A stretch of 64,000 bases of DNA from Halanaerobium polyolivorans. Its GTDB lineage: Bacteria; Bacillota; Halanaerobiia; Halanaerobiales; Halanaerobiaceae. The notes under the pieces are model-generated. The model was not told the origin of the DNA and ran no database searches. It worked only from the letters and a program-made list of their open reading frames with translations. The stretch lies in NCBI RefSeq assembly GCF_020711195.1, contig NZ_JAJFAT010000002.1, positions 124,001 through 188,000 on the forward strand. Reading direction: 5' to 3'. Shown in pieces: positions 33,902 through 43,187 of the stretch. The number at the start of each line of letters is the position of its first letter. The first letter of the stretch is position 1. The position numbers and the translations under genes are program-made.

Positions 33902-34438
33902 ATGGAAAGTAAGCTTAGATTATTCAAAGGTCTTAGTACAGGTATTATTTTTGGTTTTCTTCTTCAGCGTGGTGGAGTTACAGATTATAATGTACTGGTT
34001 GGTCAGCTTCTTTTAGAAGATTTTACGGTAGCTAAAATAATCTTAACTGCCATTGTTGTTGGGATGATTGGGATTTATTTTTTAAAAGACAGAAATATAA
34101 TTGAGTTAAAACCTAAATCAGGATCTTTAAGGAGAACGATTTCTGGTGGATTAATATTTGGAGCTGGTTTTGCACTACTGGGTTATTGTCCGGGTACTAT
34201 CGCTGGAGCTATCGGCCAGGGTAGTATAGATGCTCTTATCCCAGGTCTTTTAGGTATAGTTACTGGTTCATTCTTATTTGCAGCATTTTATGAAAAGTTT
34301 AGTGATTTTATAGATAAAAATAAATTTAAAGTCAATACTTTTCCTGAGCTATTTAAAATTAATCATTGGAAAATTATCATTCCTTTATCTGTTTTAATCG
34401 TTTTATTTTTATTTTGGCTGCAGAGTATAGGTTTTTAA
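33902..34438 (+). CDS. YeeE/YedE-family thiosulfate/sulfur transporter, second half
   Basis: 178 residues, with FGFLLQRGGVTDYNVLVGQLLLEDF at the start, then GAGFALLGYCPGTIAGAIGQG, the second conserved cysteine motif of the YeeE/YedE (DUF395) family. About five transmembrane segments are visible. It sits 19 bases after the first half and one base before the SLC13 gene, so all are cotranscribed. Confidence 0.85.
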   Translation: MESKLRLFKGLSTGIIFGFLLQRGGVTDYNVLVGQLLLEDFTVAKIILTAIVVGMIGIYFLKDRNIIELKPKSGSLRRTISGGLIFGAGFALLGYCPGTIAGAIGQGSIDALIPGLLGIVTGSFLFAAFYEKFSDFIDKNKFKVNTFPELFKINHWKIIIPLSVLIVLFLFWLQSIGF

Positions 34439-34439
34439 G

Positions 34440-36233
34440 ATGAGCTTTGAAATAGCCTTAACACTTATAATTTTGCTGGTCACGATTATATTATTTATCA
34501 CTGAAGCTTTTCGAGTAGATGTAATTGCTATATTGGTGATGTTAACTTTAGCCTGGACAGGACTTATTACTCCTTCAGAAGCTTTTTCAGGGCTTTCAAG
34601 TAATGCTGTTATAGCTGTAATTGCAGTTATGATCATTGGCTATGGTTTAGAGCAGTCTGGAGTCATGCAGAAAATAACCAGACCGCTGATGGAAGCTGCA
34701 GGTAAAAATGAGAAAAAACTGACAGCTATACTCTCGCTTTCTGCAGGTGCGGTCTCTGCTTTGATGCAGAATATTGGTGTAATAGCTTTATTTTTACCTA
34801 TAGTCAGAAAAATAAGTAAAAAATTAAAATTTTCTTTAAAAAGAGTTTTAATGCCGGTTGGTTTTGCAGTTATTCTTGGTGGCAATTTAACTATGGTTGG
34901 GGCAGGTAATCTTATTATCCTTAATGATCTTTTGCAGCAGCAGGGAGCAGAACCATATAATCTTTTTGCAGTATTTCCGATTGGACTAGCCGTATTATTA
35001 TTAGGTATTTTATATTTTTATGTTTTTGGTGACAAGCTGCTTAGTACAGAGGAAAAAGAGGAGGAAGGGTTTTTAGAGAAGCAGCAAAAATTGATTTCAG
35101 CTTGGGAAATTTCAACTACTGTCTATAGTTATAGAGTTCCTGAAGGTTGTGATCTTTTAATTAATACTTTAGAAGAGTCAAAGCTCTGGTCAGATTATAA
35201 TCTTTATCTACTTGCTTTAAGAGAAGATGAAGAGATTTCCTATGCTCCCTGGCGCTTTACCAAATTTTTTGCAGGGCAAGAATTAATCATTATGGGAGAA
35301 AAGGAAAATCTCAAAGCTTTTGGCAGAGACTATAACCTAACTTTAGAAAAAGAATACAGTAATTATTTAGAACATCCTGAACTTGAAGATACAGCTTTTG
35401 CAGAACTAATGTTAACACCTCGTTCAGATCTTGCTGGAAAATCAATCAGAGAGATCGCAGTTAGAAAAAATTATTATGTTAACCCTGTTCATTTGATTAG
35501 GGGAGAAAAAGAAATCGGCTATGATTTTTCCGATGTTACTTTGCAAGCAGGAGATACTCTAGTGGTTTATGGACCTAATGAAAATATCAGGTTTTTTGAG
35601 TCTGAAAAAGGACTTATACTTTTAACTGCTCTACCACCTAAAAAAATTGAAGGTAATAAACCATTTTTTGCAGTAGGCTCATTTTTACTATCAATTATTT
35701 TAATAATCTTAGGTTTTAATTTAGGACTTGCTTTTTTTACTGGAGCAGTATTTATTATTTTATCTGGTATTGTAAAAATTGATGAAATATATGAAGCAGT
35801 TGATTGGAAAACAGTTTTTCTCTTAACCGGTTTAATACCACTGGGAATAGCTATGGAGAATACTGGTGCAGCTCATTATCTGGCTAATTTATTGATTATG
35901 CCGTTAAGAGATGGTCCTATTTTTTTAATTCTTTTAGCTGTGGCTTTATTGGCTAGTATTTTTACATTATTTATGTCAAATGTTGCTGCTGCAGTTGTAC
36001 TTGTTCCACTTGTTATGATAATTGCAGGTGAAATTGGAGTTGCCCCGAGAGGATTAGCCCTTTTGGCAGCTGTTTCGGCTTCTAATTCCTTTATTTTACC
36101 TACCCATCAGGTTAATGCTTTCTTTATGTCAGCTGGTGACTATAAAAGTAGTGACTATCTAAAATCAGGTGCTTTTTTATCAATCATTTATATTTTTACA
36201 GCAGCACTGATGGTTTATTTCTTTTATATTTAA
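34440..36233 (+). CDS. SLC13-family permease with two RCK/TrkA-C domains
   Basis: 597 residues. Hydrophobic segments at both ends (GLEQSGVMQKITRPLMEAAG, QNIGVIALFLPIV, then LLTGLIPLGIAMENTGAAHYLA and SNVAAAVVLVPLVMII) enclose a soluble middle (about 205-400) with two TrkA-C-like units (ELMLTPRSDLAGKSIREIAVRKNY, DTLVVYGPNENI). This is the layout of SLC13/SAC1-type sulfate or anion transporters with RCK domains. The start ATG comes one base after the YeeE stop. Its substrate is probably an anion such as sulfate, from context only. Confidence 0.85.
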   Translation: MSFEIALTLIILLVTIILFITEAFRVDVIAILVMLTLAWTGLITPSEAFSGLSSNAVIAVIAVMIIGYGLEQSGVMQKITRPLMEAAGKNEKKLTAILSLSAGAVSALMQNIGVIALFLPIVRKISKKLKFSLKRVLMPVGFAVILGGNLTMVGAGNLIILNDLLQQQGAEPYNLFAVFPIGLAVLLLGILYFYVFGDKLLSTEEKEEEGFLEKQQKLISAWEISTTVYSYRVPEGCDLLINTLEESKLWSDYNLYLLALREDEEISYAPWRFTKFFAGQELIIMGEKENLKAFGRDYNLTLEKEYSNYLEHPELEDTAFAELMLTPRSDLAGKSIREIAVRKNYYVNPVHLIRGEKEIGYDFSDVTLQAGDTLVVYGPNENIRFFESEKGLILLTALPPKKIEGNKPFFAVGSFLLSIILIILGFNLGLAFFTGAVFIILSGIVKIDEIYEAVDWKTVFLLTGLIPLGIAMENTGAAHYLANLLIMPLRDGPIFLILLAVALLASIFTLFMSNVAAAVVLVPLVMIIAGEIGVAPRGLALLAAVSASNSFILPTHQVNAFFMSAGDYKSSDYLKSGAFLSIIYIFTAALMVYFFYI

Positions 36234-36299
36234 TCCTGAAACATTAATCGGGAGGAATGTCTAGATTTAACAAGAAAATTATAATAAAGAGGTGTTTTT

Positions 36300-36782
36300 A
36301 TGCAATATTTGTATATAATTATGTTAATTTTACTTGTTATTTCATTTTTATTTGATAGGGAGAAAACTAAAAAATCAATTATAAGAGGAAAAAATAAACT
36401 AATCAAGATTTTGCCGGGATACCTAAAGCTCTTAGTCATACTTTCTATTATTCTTTTATTCTCGGAAGATCTAATAGTACAGTACTTAGGAACCGAGAAT
36501 ATTTTAATAGGTAGTGGGGTTGGTTTAGTTATTGGTTCTATTACAATGATGCCAGGTTTTATAGCCTATCCATTAGCAGGGATTTTGCTTAGTCGTGGGG
36601 TTAGTTATATGGTAGTAGCTTCATTTATAATTCCCTTAAAGATGGTAGGTATAGTAACTTATCCTTTAGAAAAAGAATATATGGGGTCTAAAGCAACTAT
36701 TTATCGAAATATAGCTAGTTTAATTGTTGCCGCTATCTTAACTATATTAATCGGGCTTTATTATGGAGAGGTGATCATATAA
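36300..36782 (+). CDS. Permease half-protein (COG0701/DUF318-like), part 1
   Basis: 160 residues with about four transmembrane segments, including GVGLVIGSITMMPGFIAYPLAGIL and MVVASFIIPLKMVGIVTYPLEKEYMG. These are features of one half of the COG0701 permease fold (ArsP-like). Its stop overlaps the next gene by one base (TAATG). The usual protein has both halves in a single chain; here they are two genes. The substrate is unknown. Confidence 0.75.
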   Translation: MQYLYIIMLILLVISFLFDREKTKKSIIRGKNKLIKILPGYLKLLVILSIILLFSEDLIVQYLGTENILIGSGVGLVIGSITMMPGFIAYPLAGILLSRGVSYMVVASFIIPLKMVGIVTYPLEKEYMGSKATIYRNIASLIVAAILTILIGLYYGEVII

Positions 36783-37306
36783 TGAATAAAGATAATAGAC
36801 TTGATTATGGAATTTTCATCACTTTTATGATATTTTTATTTATTTCTCGCTTAATAGAGTTTGATTTAGGGATGGCCATGGGAGAAAACTTTTATATTTT
36901 CGCTCGAGATATGGTGTTAATTTTACCACCAGCATTTGTAATTATCGGTCTTTTTGAGATTTGGGTTGATCGCGAGACAATCGAAAGCCATTTTGGATCA
37001 GCATCAGGAATAAAGCGATATATATATGCTATTTTACTTGCGGCCACTACAGTTGGAGGGACTTTTGTAGCTTTTCCAGTTGCCAACTCATTATATCATA
37101 AAGGTGCTGATTATAGTTCTATTTTCACTTATATTACTGCTGCATCACTTGTAATGATTCCAATGAGCATTATGGAAGCTTCAATAATAGGGATTGAGTT
37201 TACAGTATTAAGAATTGGTCTTTCTTTGCCTTTAGTAGTAATTAGTTCAATTATTTTAAATAAGATCTTTGCTAAATTAGATTATGTACTTCCTTCAGAT
37301 GTTTAA
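36782..37306 (+). CDS. Permease half-protein (COG0701/DUF318-like), part 2
   Basis: 174 residues with several transmembrane helices and the half-permease motif VGGTFVAFPVANSLYHKGADYSSIFTYI split around a conserved Pro. The start ATG overlaps the stop of part 1. Together with part 1 it gives the length of a usual COG0701 permease (about 330 residues). Cotranscription with sulfur genes suggests a sulfur compound or metalloid as substrate, an inference. Confidence 0.75.
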   Translation: MNKDNRLDYGIFITFMIFLFISRLIEFDLGMAMGENFYIFARDMVLILPPAFVIIGLFEIWVDRETIESHFGSASGIKRYIYAILLAATTVGGTFVAFPVANSLYHKGADYSSIFTYITAASLVMIPMSIMEASIIGIEFTVLRIGLSLPLVVISSIILNKIFAKLDYVLPSDV

Positions 37307-37352
37307 ATTAAAAAAACTTTATCTTTATTTATCAAGTAGGAGGTTGATTAAA

Positions 37353-37727
37353 TTGGCAGGAGAAATCGGCAGAACTAAATCAGGCAAACTTATTAAAGTA
37401 AGTTATAAGAAAAGAGATAAATATATACTTGAAGTAGGTGGGACAATTAAAGCTGAATTTTCAAGTTTAGAAGCTGCAAAAAATGAAGCTAAGTTAATCA
37501 TGTTAAAGTCCTGGCTTCCTGAAAGTAAAGAAGAAAAGATTAAAGAGCTCTTAAACTCATATATTGAAATAGAATATAATTTTACTTTAGAATGGTGTGA
37601 TCGTCAAGCTGAAGAAAAACCAGATTGTGACTGTGGCTGTTGGGGCTATCCTATGGAAATTGCAAGCTACTGGACATGGGATTATAAGAAATATAAAGGT
37701 TGTCCAAAATGTGGAGAAGATATTTAA
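37353..37727 (+). CDS. Hypothetical protein with C-terminal zinc-ribbon-like cysteines
   Basis: TTG 37353 lies 9 bases after TAGGAGG, a better start than upstream codons within the preceding gene. The 124-residue product has a small beta-rich N-terminus (GKLIKVSYKKRDKYILEVGG, IKAEFSSLEAAKNEA) and a C-terminal part with CDRQAEEKPDCDCGCWGYP and CPKCGED, suggesting a zinc site. I do not recognise the family. It lies between the permease halves and the desulfhydrase-like gene. Confidence 0.65.
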   Translation: MAGEIGRTKSGKLIKVSYKKRDKYILEVGGTIKAEFSSLEAAKNEAKLIMLKSWLPESKEEKIKELLNSYIEIEYNFTLEWCDRQAEEKPDCDCGCWGYPMEIASYWTWDYKKYKGCPKCGEDI

Positions 37728-37755
37728 AAGAGTTTTAACTATGAGGAGAATGCAA

Positions 37756-38820
37756 ATGTATAATTTAAATAGATATCAAAACTTAAATAAGAAGTTGAAG
37801 ACCTTAAAGAGAGTAGAGTTAGGCTTTTTTCCTACTAAACTTTACAAGTTAGAAAATTTATCGAAAAAGTATCAAGTAAATCTTTATCTAAAACGAGATG
37901 ATCTCAGCGGTTTTAGTACTTTTGGTGGTAATAAAATCAGAAAATTAGAATTTTTATTTGGGGATATTTTCAATCAGGGTGCAAAAAATATTTTTACCTT
38001 TGGTGCTACGCAATCAAATCATGCTCTTCAAACTGCAATAGCTTGTAGAAAGTATAATTTGAATCCGATTTTGTATTTAGTTGATATTATAGGTGAGGGG
38101 ATGGAAAATCCTAAAGCAAATATTTTACTTGATCAGATATTAGGAGCTGAAATAAAAGTTGTTGAGCTAAAAAAAGGCGAAAATGAATTTGATGCTATGG
38201 AAAGGGCAAAAGAAATGGCTCAAAAGCAGGCAGAAAAGATTTCTGAAGAGAAAAATGATTATTATTTAATTCCTCCTGGTGGAGCTTCTGCTGTTGGAAC
38301 AGCCGCTTTTATTAATGCGTATTTAGAATTAAAAGAACAAGAATTTAAACAAAAACTTAATTTTAAAAATATATATCATGCAGTAGGTACTGGAGGTACA
38401 TTGGCAGGATTATCTGCAGCAAATGCATATCTAGAAGCAGATACTAAAGTACATGGTGTTAATGTTACACACAGAAAAGATGATTTTATTAAGCAGGTGG
38501 CAGAACTCGCTACAGAAGCTTTAAAAACTGCTGATATTGATTATCAAGTAAAAAGCAGTCAGTTAATTATTGAGAACAACTATGTTGGGCCAGGATATGA
38601 GATTCCATCTGAAAAGGCAAATAACACCCTTAAATTATTTGCTGAAAAGGAAGGTATTTTTTTGGATCCTGTTTATACAGCTAAAGCAGCAGCTGCAATG
38701 ATTGATCACTTAGAAAAAAGAGAGATTGAAAAAGGGAGTGATGTTTTGTTTTGGCACACAGGAGGAACTAATGCTTTATTTGCCGAGAAAAAGCTTTTAG
38801 GTAGTCTTTTAGATAATTAA
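37756..38820 (+). CDS. D-cysteine desulfhydrase / ACC deaminase family PLP enzyme
   Basis: ATG 37756 is well spaced from GAGGAG; earlier in-frame ATGs at 37741 and 37750 overlap that site. 354 residues: LYLKRDDLSGFSTFGGNKIRKLEFL carries the PLP-binding Lys, then FGATQSNHALQTAIACRKY, AVGTGGTLAGLSAA and FWHTGGTNALF. D-cysteine desulfhydrases of this fold make sulfide, ammonia and pyruvate; the ACC deaminases share it. The sulfur-transport neighbours favour the desulfhydrase role, but sequence alone does not decide it. Confidence 0.85.
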   Translation: MYNLNRYQNLNKKLKTLKRVELGFFPTKLYKLENLSKKYQVNLYLKRDDLSGFSTFGGNKIRKLEFLFGDIFNQGAKNIFTFGATQSNHALQTAIACRKYNLNPILYLVDIIGEGMENPKANILLDQILGAEIKVVELKKGENEFDAMERAKEMAQKQAEKISEEKNDYYLIPPGGASAVGTAAFINAYLELKEQEFKQKLNFKNIYHAVGTGGTLAGLSAANAYLEADTKVHGVNVTHRKDDFIKQVAELATEALKTADIDYQVKSSQLIIENNYVGPGYEIPSEKANNTLKLFAEKEGIFLDPVYTAKAAAAMIDHLEKREIEKGSDVLFWHTGGTNALFAEKKLLGSLLDN

Positions 38821-38900
38821 ATAATCTTTTTAATCAACTTTCTAGATAAGATTAGGGATAGAACTATTTTAATAAAAAAAGTTTTTAAGGAGTTTAAGTT

Positions 38901-41381
38901 ATGATCTGTGAAAATATAAATTTTGAATTTGGAGTTCCTGTGAAAATTTCTCTCAATTCAATCAGTGGGAAAAAACACTTTAATCGTTCTTTTAAATTAA
39001 TATGGGTATTAAAAGGGACAATCACTTTCGAAAGCCATAATTTTTATTCTGATACTGAAGAAGTTAGTAATTTAAGTGAAGAAGGTATAGAGATAATTAA
39101 TTCATTCTCTCCCTTTAAATTAATAAATCAAAGTGAAGATGCAAAATTCCTTGTTTTTGAGTTTAAAAATAAATATTTAAAAGATTTTGAACTTGAATTT
39201 GAAGATAAAATTTTTCATATTAATGATAGTAAAAATTTGGGCAAATTAAGGTATTTAGCTGCTTTATTAGCCAAAAATTACTTTAAGGAAGATTATCAAC
39301 TTTATGGAAAAATAAAAGCTTCTTTAGATGAGCTTTTAACTTTAGTCAATAAAAAATATTGTATTTATAATCAAAGACAGGACGATTTCTTTAATAAAAA
39401 GCAGGATGATATTGTAATTAAAGTTATGAAAAGAATAGAAGAAGATTATAATCTCAATTTAACTTTAAATAGTATTGCAGATGAATTCCATTATAATAGT
39501 TCATATTTATCAGAGAAGTTTAAGTCTTTACTGCAAATAAATTTTACCGATTATTTAGATAAACTGCGTTTAGAAAAGAGCCTCCAAGAATTACTTTATA
39601 CAAATAAAAATATTAATCAAATAGCTTTAGAAAGTGGTTTTAGTAATATAAAAAGTTTTTATAGAGTTTTTAATAAGCACTTTGATTTTAGCCCTGTTAA
39701 AGTAAAGAAAAATTATCCAAGATTAAAAAAAGATTTTTTGATTGAGGAGTTTGGAGAAATAGACTTCTTTATAATTTATTTTAATCATATCATTAGATCT
39801 TATGAAAAAAAAGAGTCAAAAAGAAAAGAGAAATTGCAAAAGAATGTAAAAATTGATTTAGAGCAAAAACACCAAACAATTAACCTTATCTGGCAGAAAT
39901 TAATTAATGCTGGAACAGCTCAAAGTATAATGGATTCCAATTTAAGAAAACAAATTAGAGATTTACAGCAGCAAATTTCATTTGAATATCTTCGCTTTGA
40001 GGGTATTTTTAATGATGATTTAGAAATTATTAAGGGTAATGATACTAAAAGTATTAATTATAATTGGAAATTGGTAGATAATATTTTTGATTTTATTTTA
40101 GAAAATGATTTAAAACCTTTTATTGTGCTGAGTTTTATGCCAAAATTAATGGCCAGCAAAGATAAAACCATTTTTTATTATCAAGCTAATTTTTCTCCAC
40201 CAGAAAACATTGATGATTGGCTTAATCTTATTGATGCTTTTATAATTCATCTTATTAATCGTTATGGAATCAAGAAAATAAAAAAGTGGTATTTTCAAGT
40301 TTGGACTGAATTTCCCCATAGAGGTTTTCATTGGGCTGGAACTAAAAGAGAATATTTTGAATTTTATGCTGCTACAGCAAAGAAAATAAAAAATATTTCT
40401 TCAGAAATACAAGTTGGACCAGCTTCTGAAAGTTTTCTAGAAGGAAAAATTATTAGTGAAGAGTTTTTAAAATATGCAGCAGATAATGATCTGCCTTTAG
40501 ATTTTTATAGTATTAATTTATATCATAATACTATTCCTTTGATAGAAGAAGAACTTGATTTAAAAGATTTTTATAAAGAAAGTACTTTAGAAAATATTAA
40601 ATTTAAGTTTAAAGAAAAAAATTATTCTATAAAAATGGCAGAAAAAATTAAAGCTATTTTAAATAACTATTATCCAAAATCTGAATTAATAACTACTCGT
40701 TGGAATGTTAGCTGGAATCCAAAAGAATATATTCATGATACAGCCTTTATGACAAATTATATAGTAGATAATGCTTTAAAACTACAAGATAAATTAGATG
40801 GTCTAGGTTATTTAAATTTGTCTGATCTGATCTCTGAATGGCCGATAAATGAGCTCCCATTTTTTGGAGGTAGAGGCTTAATAAATACTGAAGGTATTAA
40901 AAAATCAGCTTATTATGCTTATCTAATTTTATCTAAACTTGGTAGTAAAATTATTGAGCAAGGGGATAATTATATTGTAACTGCAGAGGGAGAAGATATT
41001 CAAATTATTGTTTATAATTATGCTTATTTAAGTAAAAGCTATCAAAATGCAGATTATAGTTTAATCGATGAATTTGAAAGATATCAGGTTTTTCAAAAAA
41101 AAGATCCATTAGAGTTTGATTTAAAATTATTTAATTTAAGTGGTAAATATAAACAGAGCCGTTATTTTTTAAATAGAGACTCTGGTTCTGCTTTTGATGA
41201 ATGGCTTAAAATGGGAGCTCCCCATGAACTGAGCAGACATGAAATAAAATATCTAAAATACAAATCATTTCCTGATTTAAAAGTGAAATATTTGAATTTA
41301 AAAGGGGAACTTGAAATAAATACTGTTTTAGAGGCTCATTCTCTTGAATTTATAATTTTAAGAAAGCAATTTTCGGTGTAA
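38901..41381 (+). CDS. AraC regulator fused to a GH39-like domain, nucleophile apparently lost
   Basis: 826 residues. Residues 1-150 form a cupin-like sensor part. An AraC helix-turn-helix pair occupies about 170-272 (LNSIADEFHYNSSYLSEKFK and INQIALESGFSNIKSFYRVFNKHF). From about 310 on the protein is GH39-like (xylosidase family), ending with a beta domain. In place of the GH39 acid/base motif WNEPN the protein has VWTEFP, keeping the Glu. In place of the nucleophile motif ITEFNT/ITEWNT it has ITTRWNVSW, with Arg where Glu should be. The domain is therefore probably a sugar sensor. It is followed by the glucuronide genes, its likely targets. Confidence 0.85.
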   Translation: MICENINFEFGVPVKISLNSISGKKHFNRSFKLIWVLKGTITFESHNFYSDTEEVSNLSEEGIEIINSFSPFKLINQSEDAKFLVFEFKNKYLKDFELEFEDKIFHINDSKNLGKLRYLAALLAKNYFKEDYQLYGKIKASLDELLTLVNKKYCIYNQRQDDFFNKKQDDIVIKVMKRIEEDYNLNLTLNSIADEFHYNSSYLSEKFKSLLQINFTDYLDKLRLEKSLQELLYTNKNINQIALESGFSNIKSFYRVFNKHFDFSPVKVKKNYPRLKKDFLIEEFGEIDFFIIYFNHIIRSYEKKESKRKEKLQKNVKIDLEQKHQTINLIWQKLINAGTAQSIMDSNLRKQIRDLQQQISFEYLRFEGIFNDDLEIIKGNDTKSINYNWKLVDNIFDFILENDLKPFIVLSFMPKLMASKDKTIFYYQANFSPPENIDDWLNLIDAFIIHLINRYGIKKIKKWYFQVWTEFPHRGFHWAGTKREYFEFYAATAKKIKNISSEIQVGPASESFLEGKIISEEFLKYAADNDLPLDFYSINLYHNTIPLIEEELDLKDFYKESTLENIKFKFKEKNYSIKMAEKIKAILNNYYPKSELITTRWNVSWNPKEYIHDTAFMTNYIVDNALKLQDKLDGLGYLNLSDLISEWPINELPFFGGRGLINTEGIKKSAYYAYLILSKLGSKIIEQGDNYIVTAEGEDIQIIVYNYAYLSKSYQNADYSLIDEFERYQVFQKKDPLEFDLKLFNLSGKYKQSRYFLNRDSGSAFDEWLKMGAPHELSRHEIKYLKYKSFPDLKVKYLNLKGELEINTVLEAHSLEFIILRKQFSV

Positions 41382-41410
41382 ATCCTTTCTTTTTGAAAGT
41401 TTATTTACTC

Positions 41411-41457
41411 AACCCAAAGAAAAGCTATAAAATTTTAGCTTTTTCTTGGGTTATTTT
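41411..41457 (+). terminator. Terminator after the AraC-GH39 gene
   Basis: Near-perfect 16-bp stem (AACCCAAAGAAAAGCT / AGCTTTTTCTTGGGTT, one mismatch) with a 10-base loop, followed by ATTTTT. Confidence 0.85.
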
Positions 41458-41520
41458 TATTTTCTATTTATTTATTTTTTCTCAGCAAAAATAAAAATTA
41501 AATTTTAGACAAAAATAGAA

Positions 41521-41640
41521 GCGACAAATAATCAAAGTTATTTTATACTGTTAATAGTGATAAAAATAAGAGTTAGTTTTACTAACATAAGTCCAATAAG
41601 CATAATTACTTAATTAAATTCCCCGGGAGAATTTAATAAA
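41521..41640 (+). promoter_or_regulatory. Promoter/operator region of the glucuronide operon
   Basis: A -10 candidate TATACT at 41544-41549 with only a weak -35 (GCGACA, 17-base spacing), as expected for an activated promoter. Downstream lie an inverted repeat GTTAGT/ACTAAC at 41572-41586 and a larger imperfect palindrome centred on CCCCGGGA at 41614-41636. Either could be a regulator site. No gene is seen between 41458 and 41665. Confidence 0.4.
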
Positions 41641-41665
41641 CCCAAAAAAACAGGAGGACTTATTA

Positions 41666-43153
41666 ATGTTAAAAGACATGGATAAAAAAGAGATTGAAAA
41701 GAAAAGAAAGAAGTTAAAAGAGAAAGGTAAATATCATAATGCAGAAAAATGGCAGATTGCTTTATTTGCTCTCAATAATACTGCAACAAACACAGCTTTT
41801 GTTTTAATAATGTATTATGCATTTTTTACTCAAAATGTTTTGGGGCTTTCAGCTGCTATTGTTGGTGGAATTGCAACAGCAATGAGAATGTTTGATGGTT
41901 TTACTGATCCATTTATTGGTTTTATTCTTGATAAGACAGATACAAAGTTTGGTAAATTTAGACCCTTTATGTTTGCAGGCAATGTTATATTAGTGATTAC
42001 AATAATTCTACTTTTCAACACACCACCAGAGTGGGCTTCAAATATGAAATATATTTATACAGCTGCTCTATATGGTATAGCAATTATTGGATACACTTTT
42101 CAAACTTCCTGTACAAGAGGTGCACAAGCAGCTTTAACAAATGATCCAGAACAGCGCCCTTTATTTACATTCTTTGATTCTATTTATAATACGGTTTTAT
42201 TTGCTGGAGCAACATATCTAATTATGACAGTTATGGCGCCTAATTATGCTCAAAATGTTAATGATCCCCAATTATGGTCTCATGTTTCGATAATGTTTAT
42301 GGCTGGTTCTTTTGTTATGACTATTCTTGCTATAATTGGAATTTGGTCAAAAGATCAGACAAAGTTTTTTGGTCTTTCAGATGTTAAAAATAATGTTGAG
42401 GTTAAATTTGGTGATGCCTGGGATGTTATAAAAAATAATCGTCCACTGCAAATGTTAATTGTTGCTGCTTCAACTGATAAACTTGCTTTAACAGCTAGAA
42501 GAGCTGGATTTATTTACTTTTTCTCAAATATTTTATATAACACTGCCTTACAGGGAAGATTTGAAGTGACTGTAATGCTTCCGGCAATTATTGTAACCTA
42601 TATAGGTGTTAAATTTGCCGAAAAAGTAGGTTTGAAAAATGCTTTTGTTACTTTAACCTGGCTGGGAACATTTTTGATTATTGCTCTTTTAATTCTAACT
42701 CCAGTTATTGATGGTGGAGAAATGACAACAGGAGTTTGGATTTTATTAATTGTCTTAGGAGCTCAATATTCAGTAAGTCAGTTAGCTGGTAATATTGTAA
42801 TTCCGATGATTGCAGATTGTACTGACTATGAAAGTTTAAGGTCTGGAAAGTTTATGGCAGGATTTATAGGAACTATCTTCTCTTTTGTAGATAAGATGAT
42901 TTCTTCATTAGGTACAGTAATTATTGGTGCAAGTATTGCTTTAGCAGGTTATGGTGGAGTTCGTATACCTCCTAATAGTGCGGTTTCAACAAGTCTTGAG
43001 ATAGCAATTATGTTTATTATCTTAGGCTTACCTCTAATTGGTCATGTTGCTTCTTTAATTGCAATGAAGTTCTATAAGTTAGATGCAAAAGAAATGGCTA
43101 AAATTCAAAATGCTCTTGATGAGAAAAAACAAGCTGCAGCAGATGCTGTTTAA
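41666..43153 (+). CDS. GPH-family sugar:cation symporter, likely glucuronide carrier
   Basis: 495 residues with about twelve transmembrane segments. It matches the glycoside-pentoside-hexuronide family (MelB/UidB): FDGFTDPFIGFILDKTDTKFGKFRPFM, and later YSVSQLAGNIVIPMIADCTDYESLRSGKFMAG, each given in part. The long N-terminal charged tail (about 25 residues) is not unusual. Cotranscription with a beta-glucuronidase gene 34 bases downstream suggests that glucuronides are its substrates. Starts at ATG 41666 behind AGGAGG. Confidence 0.88.
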   Translation: MLKDMDKKEIEKKRKKLKEKGKYHNAEKWQIALFALNNTATNTAFVLIMYYAFFTQNVLGLSAAIVGGIATAMRMFDGFTDPFIGFILDKTDTKFGKFRPFMFAGNVILVITIILLFNTPPEWASNMKYIYTAALYGIAIIGYTFQTSCTRGAQAALTNDPEQRPLFTFFDSIYNTVLFAGATYLIMTVMAPNYAQNVNDPQLWSHVSIMFMAGSFVMTILAIIGIWSKDQTKFFGLSDVKNNVEVKFGDAWDVIKNNRPLQMLIVAASTDKLALTARRAGFIYFFSNILYNTALQGRFEVTVMLPAIIVTYIGVKFAEKVGLKNAFVTLTWLGTFLIIALLILTPVIDGGEMTTGVWILLIVLGAQYSVSQLAGNIVIPMIADCTDYESLRSGKFMAGFIGTIFSFVDKMISSLGTVIIGASIALAGYGGVRIPPNSAVSTSLEIAIMFIILGLPLIGHVASLIAMKFYKLDAKEMAKIQNALDEKKQAAADAV

Positions 43154-43187
43154 TCTTTAAATACAAATAAATGTGGAGTGATAAAAA

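Noticed and set aside
37597-37755. N-terminal extension of the desulfhydrase-like protein into the preceding gene
   Set aside because: It overlaps the zinc-ribbon-like coding sequence in another frame and precedes a better ribosome binding site and ATG at 37756.
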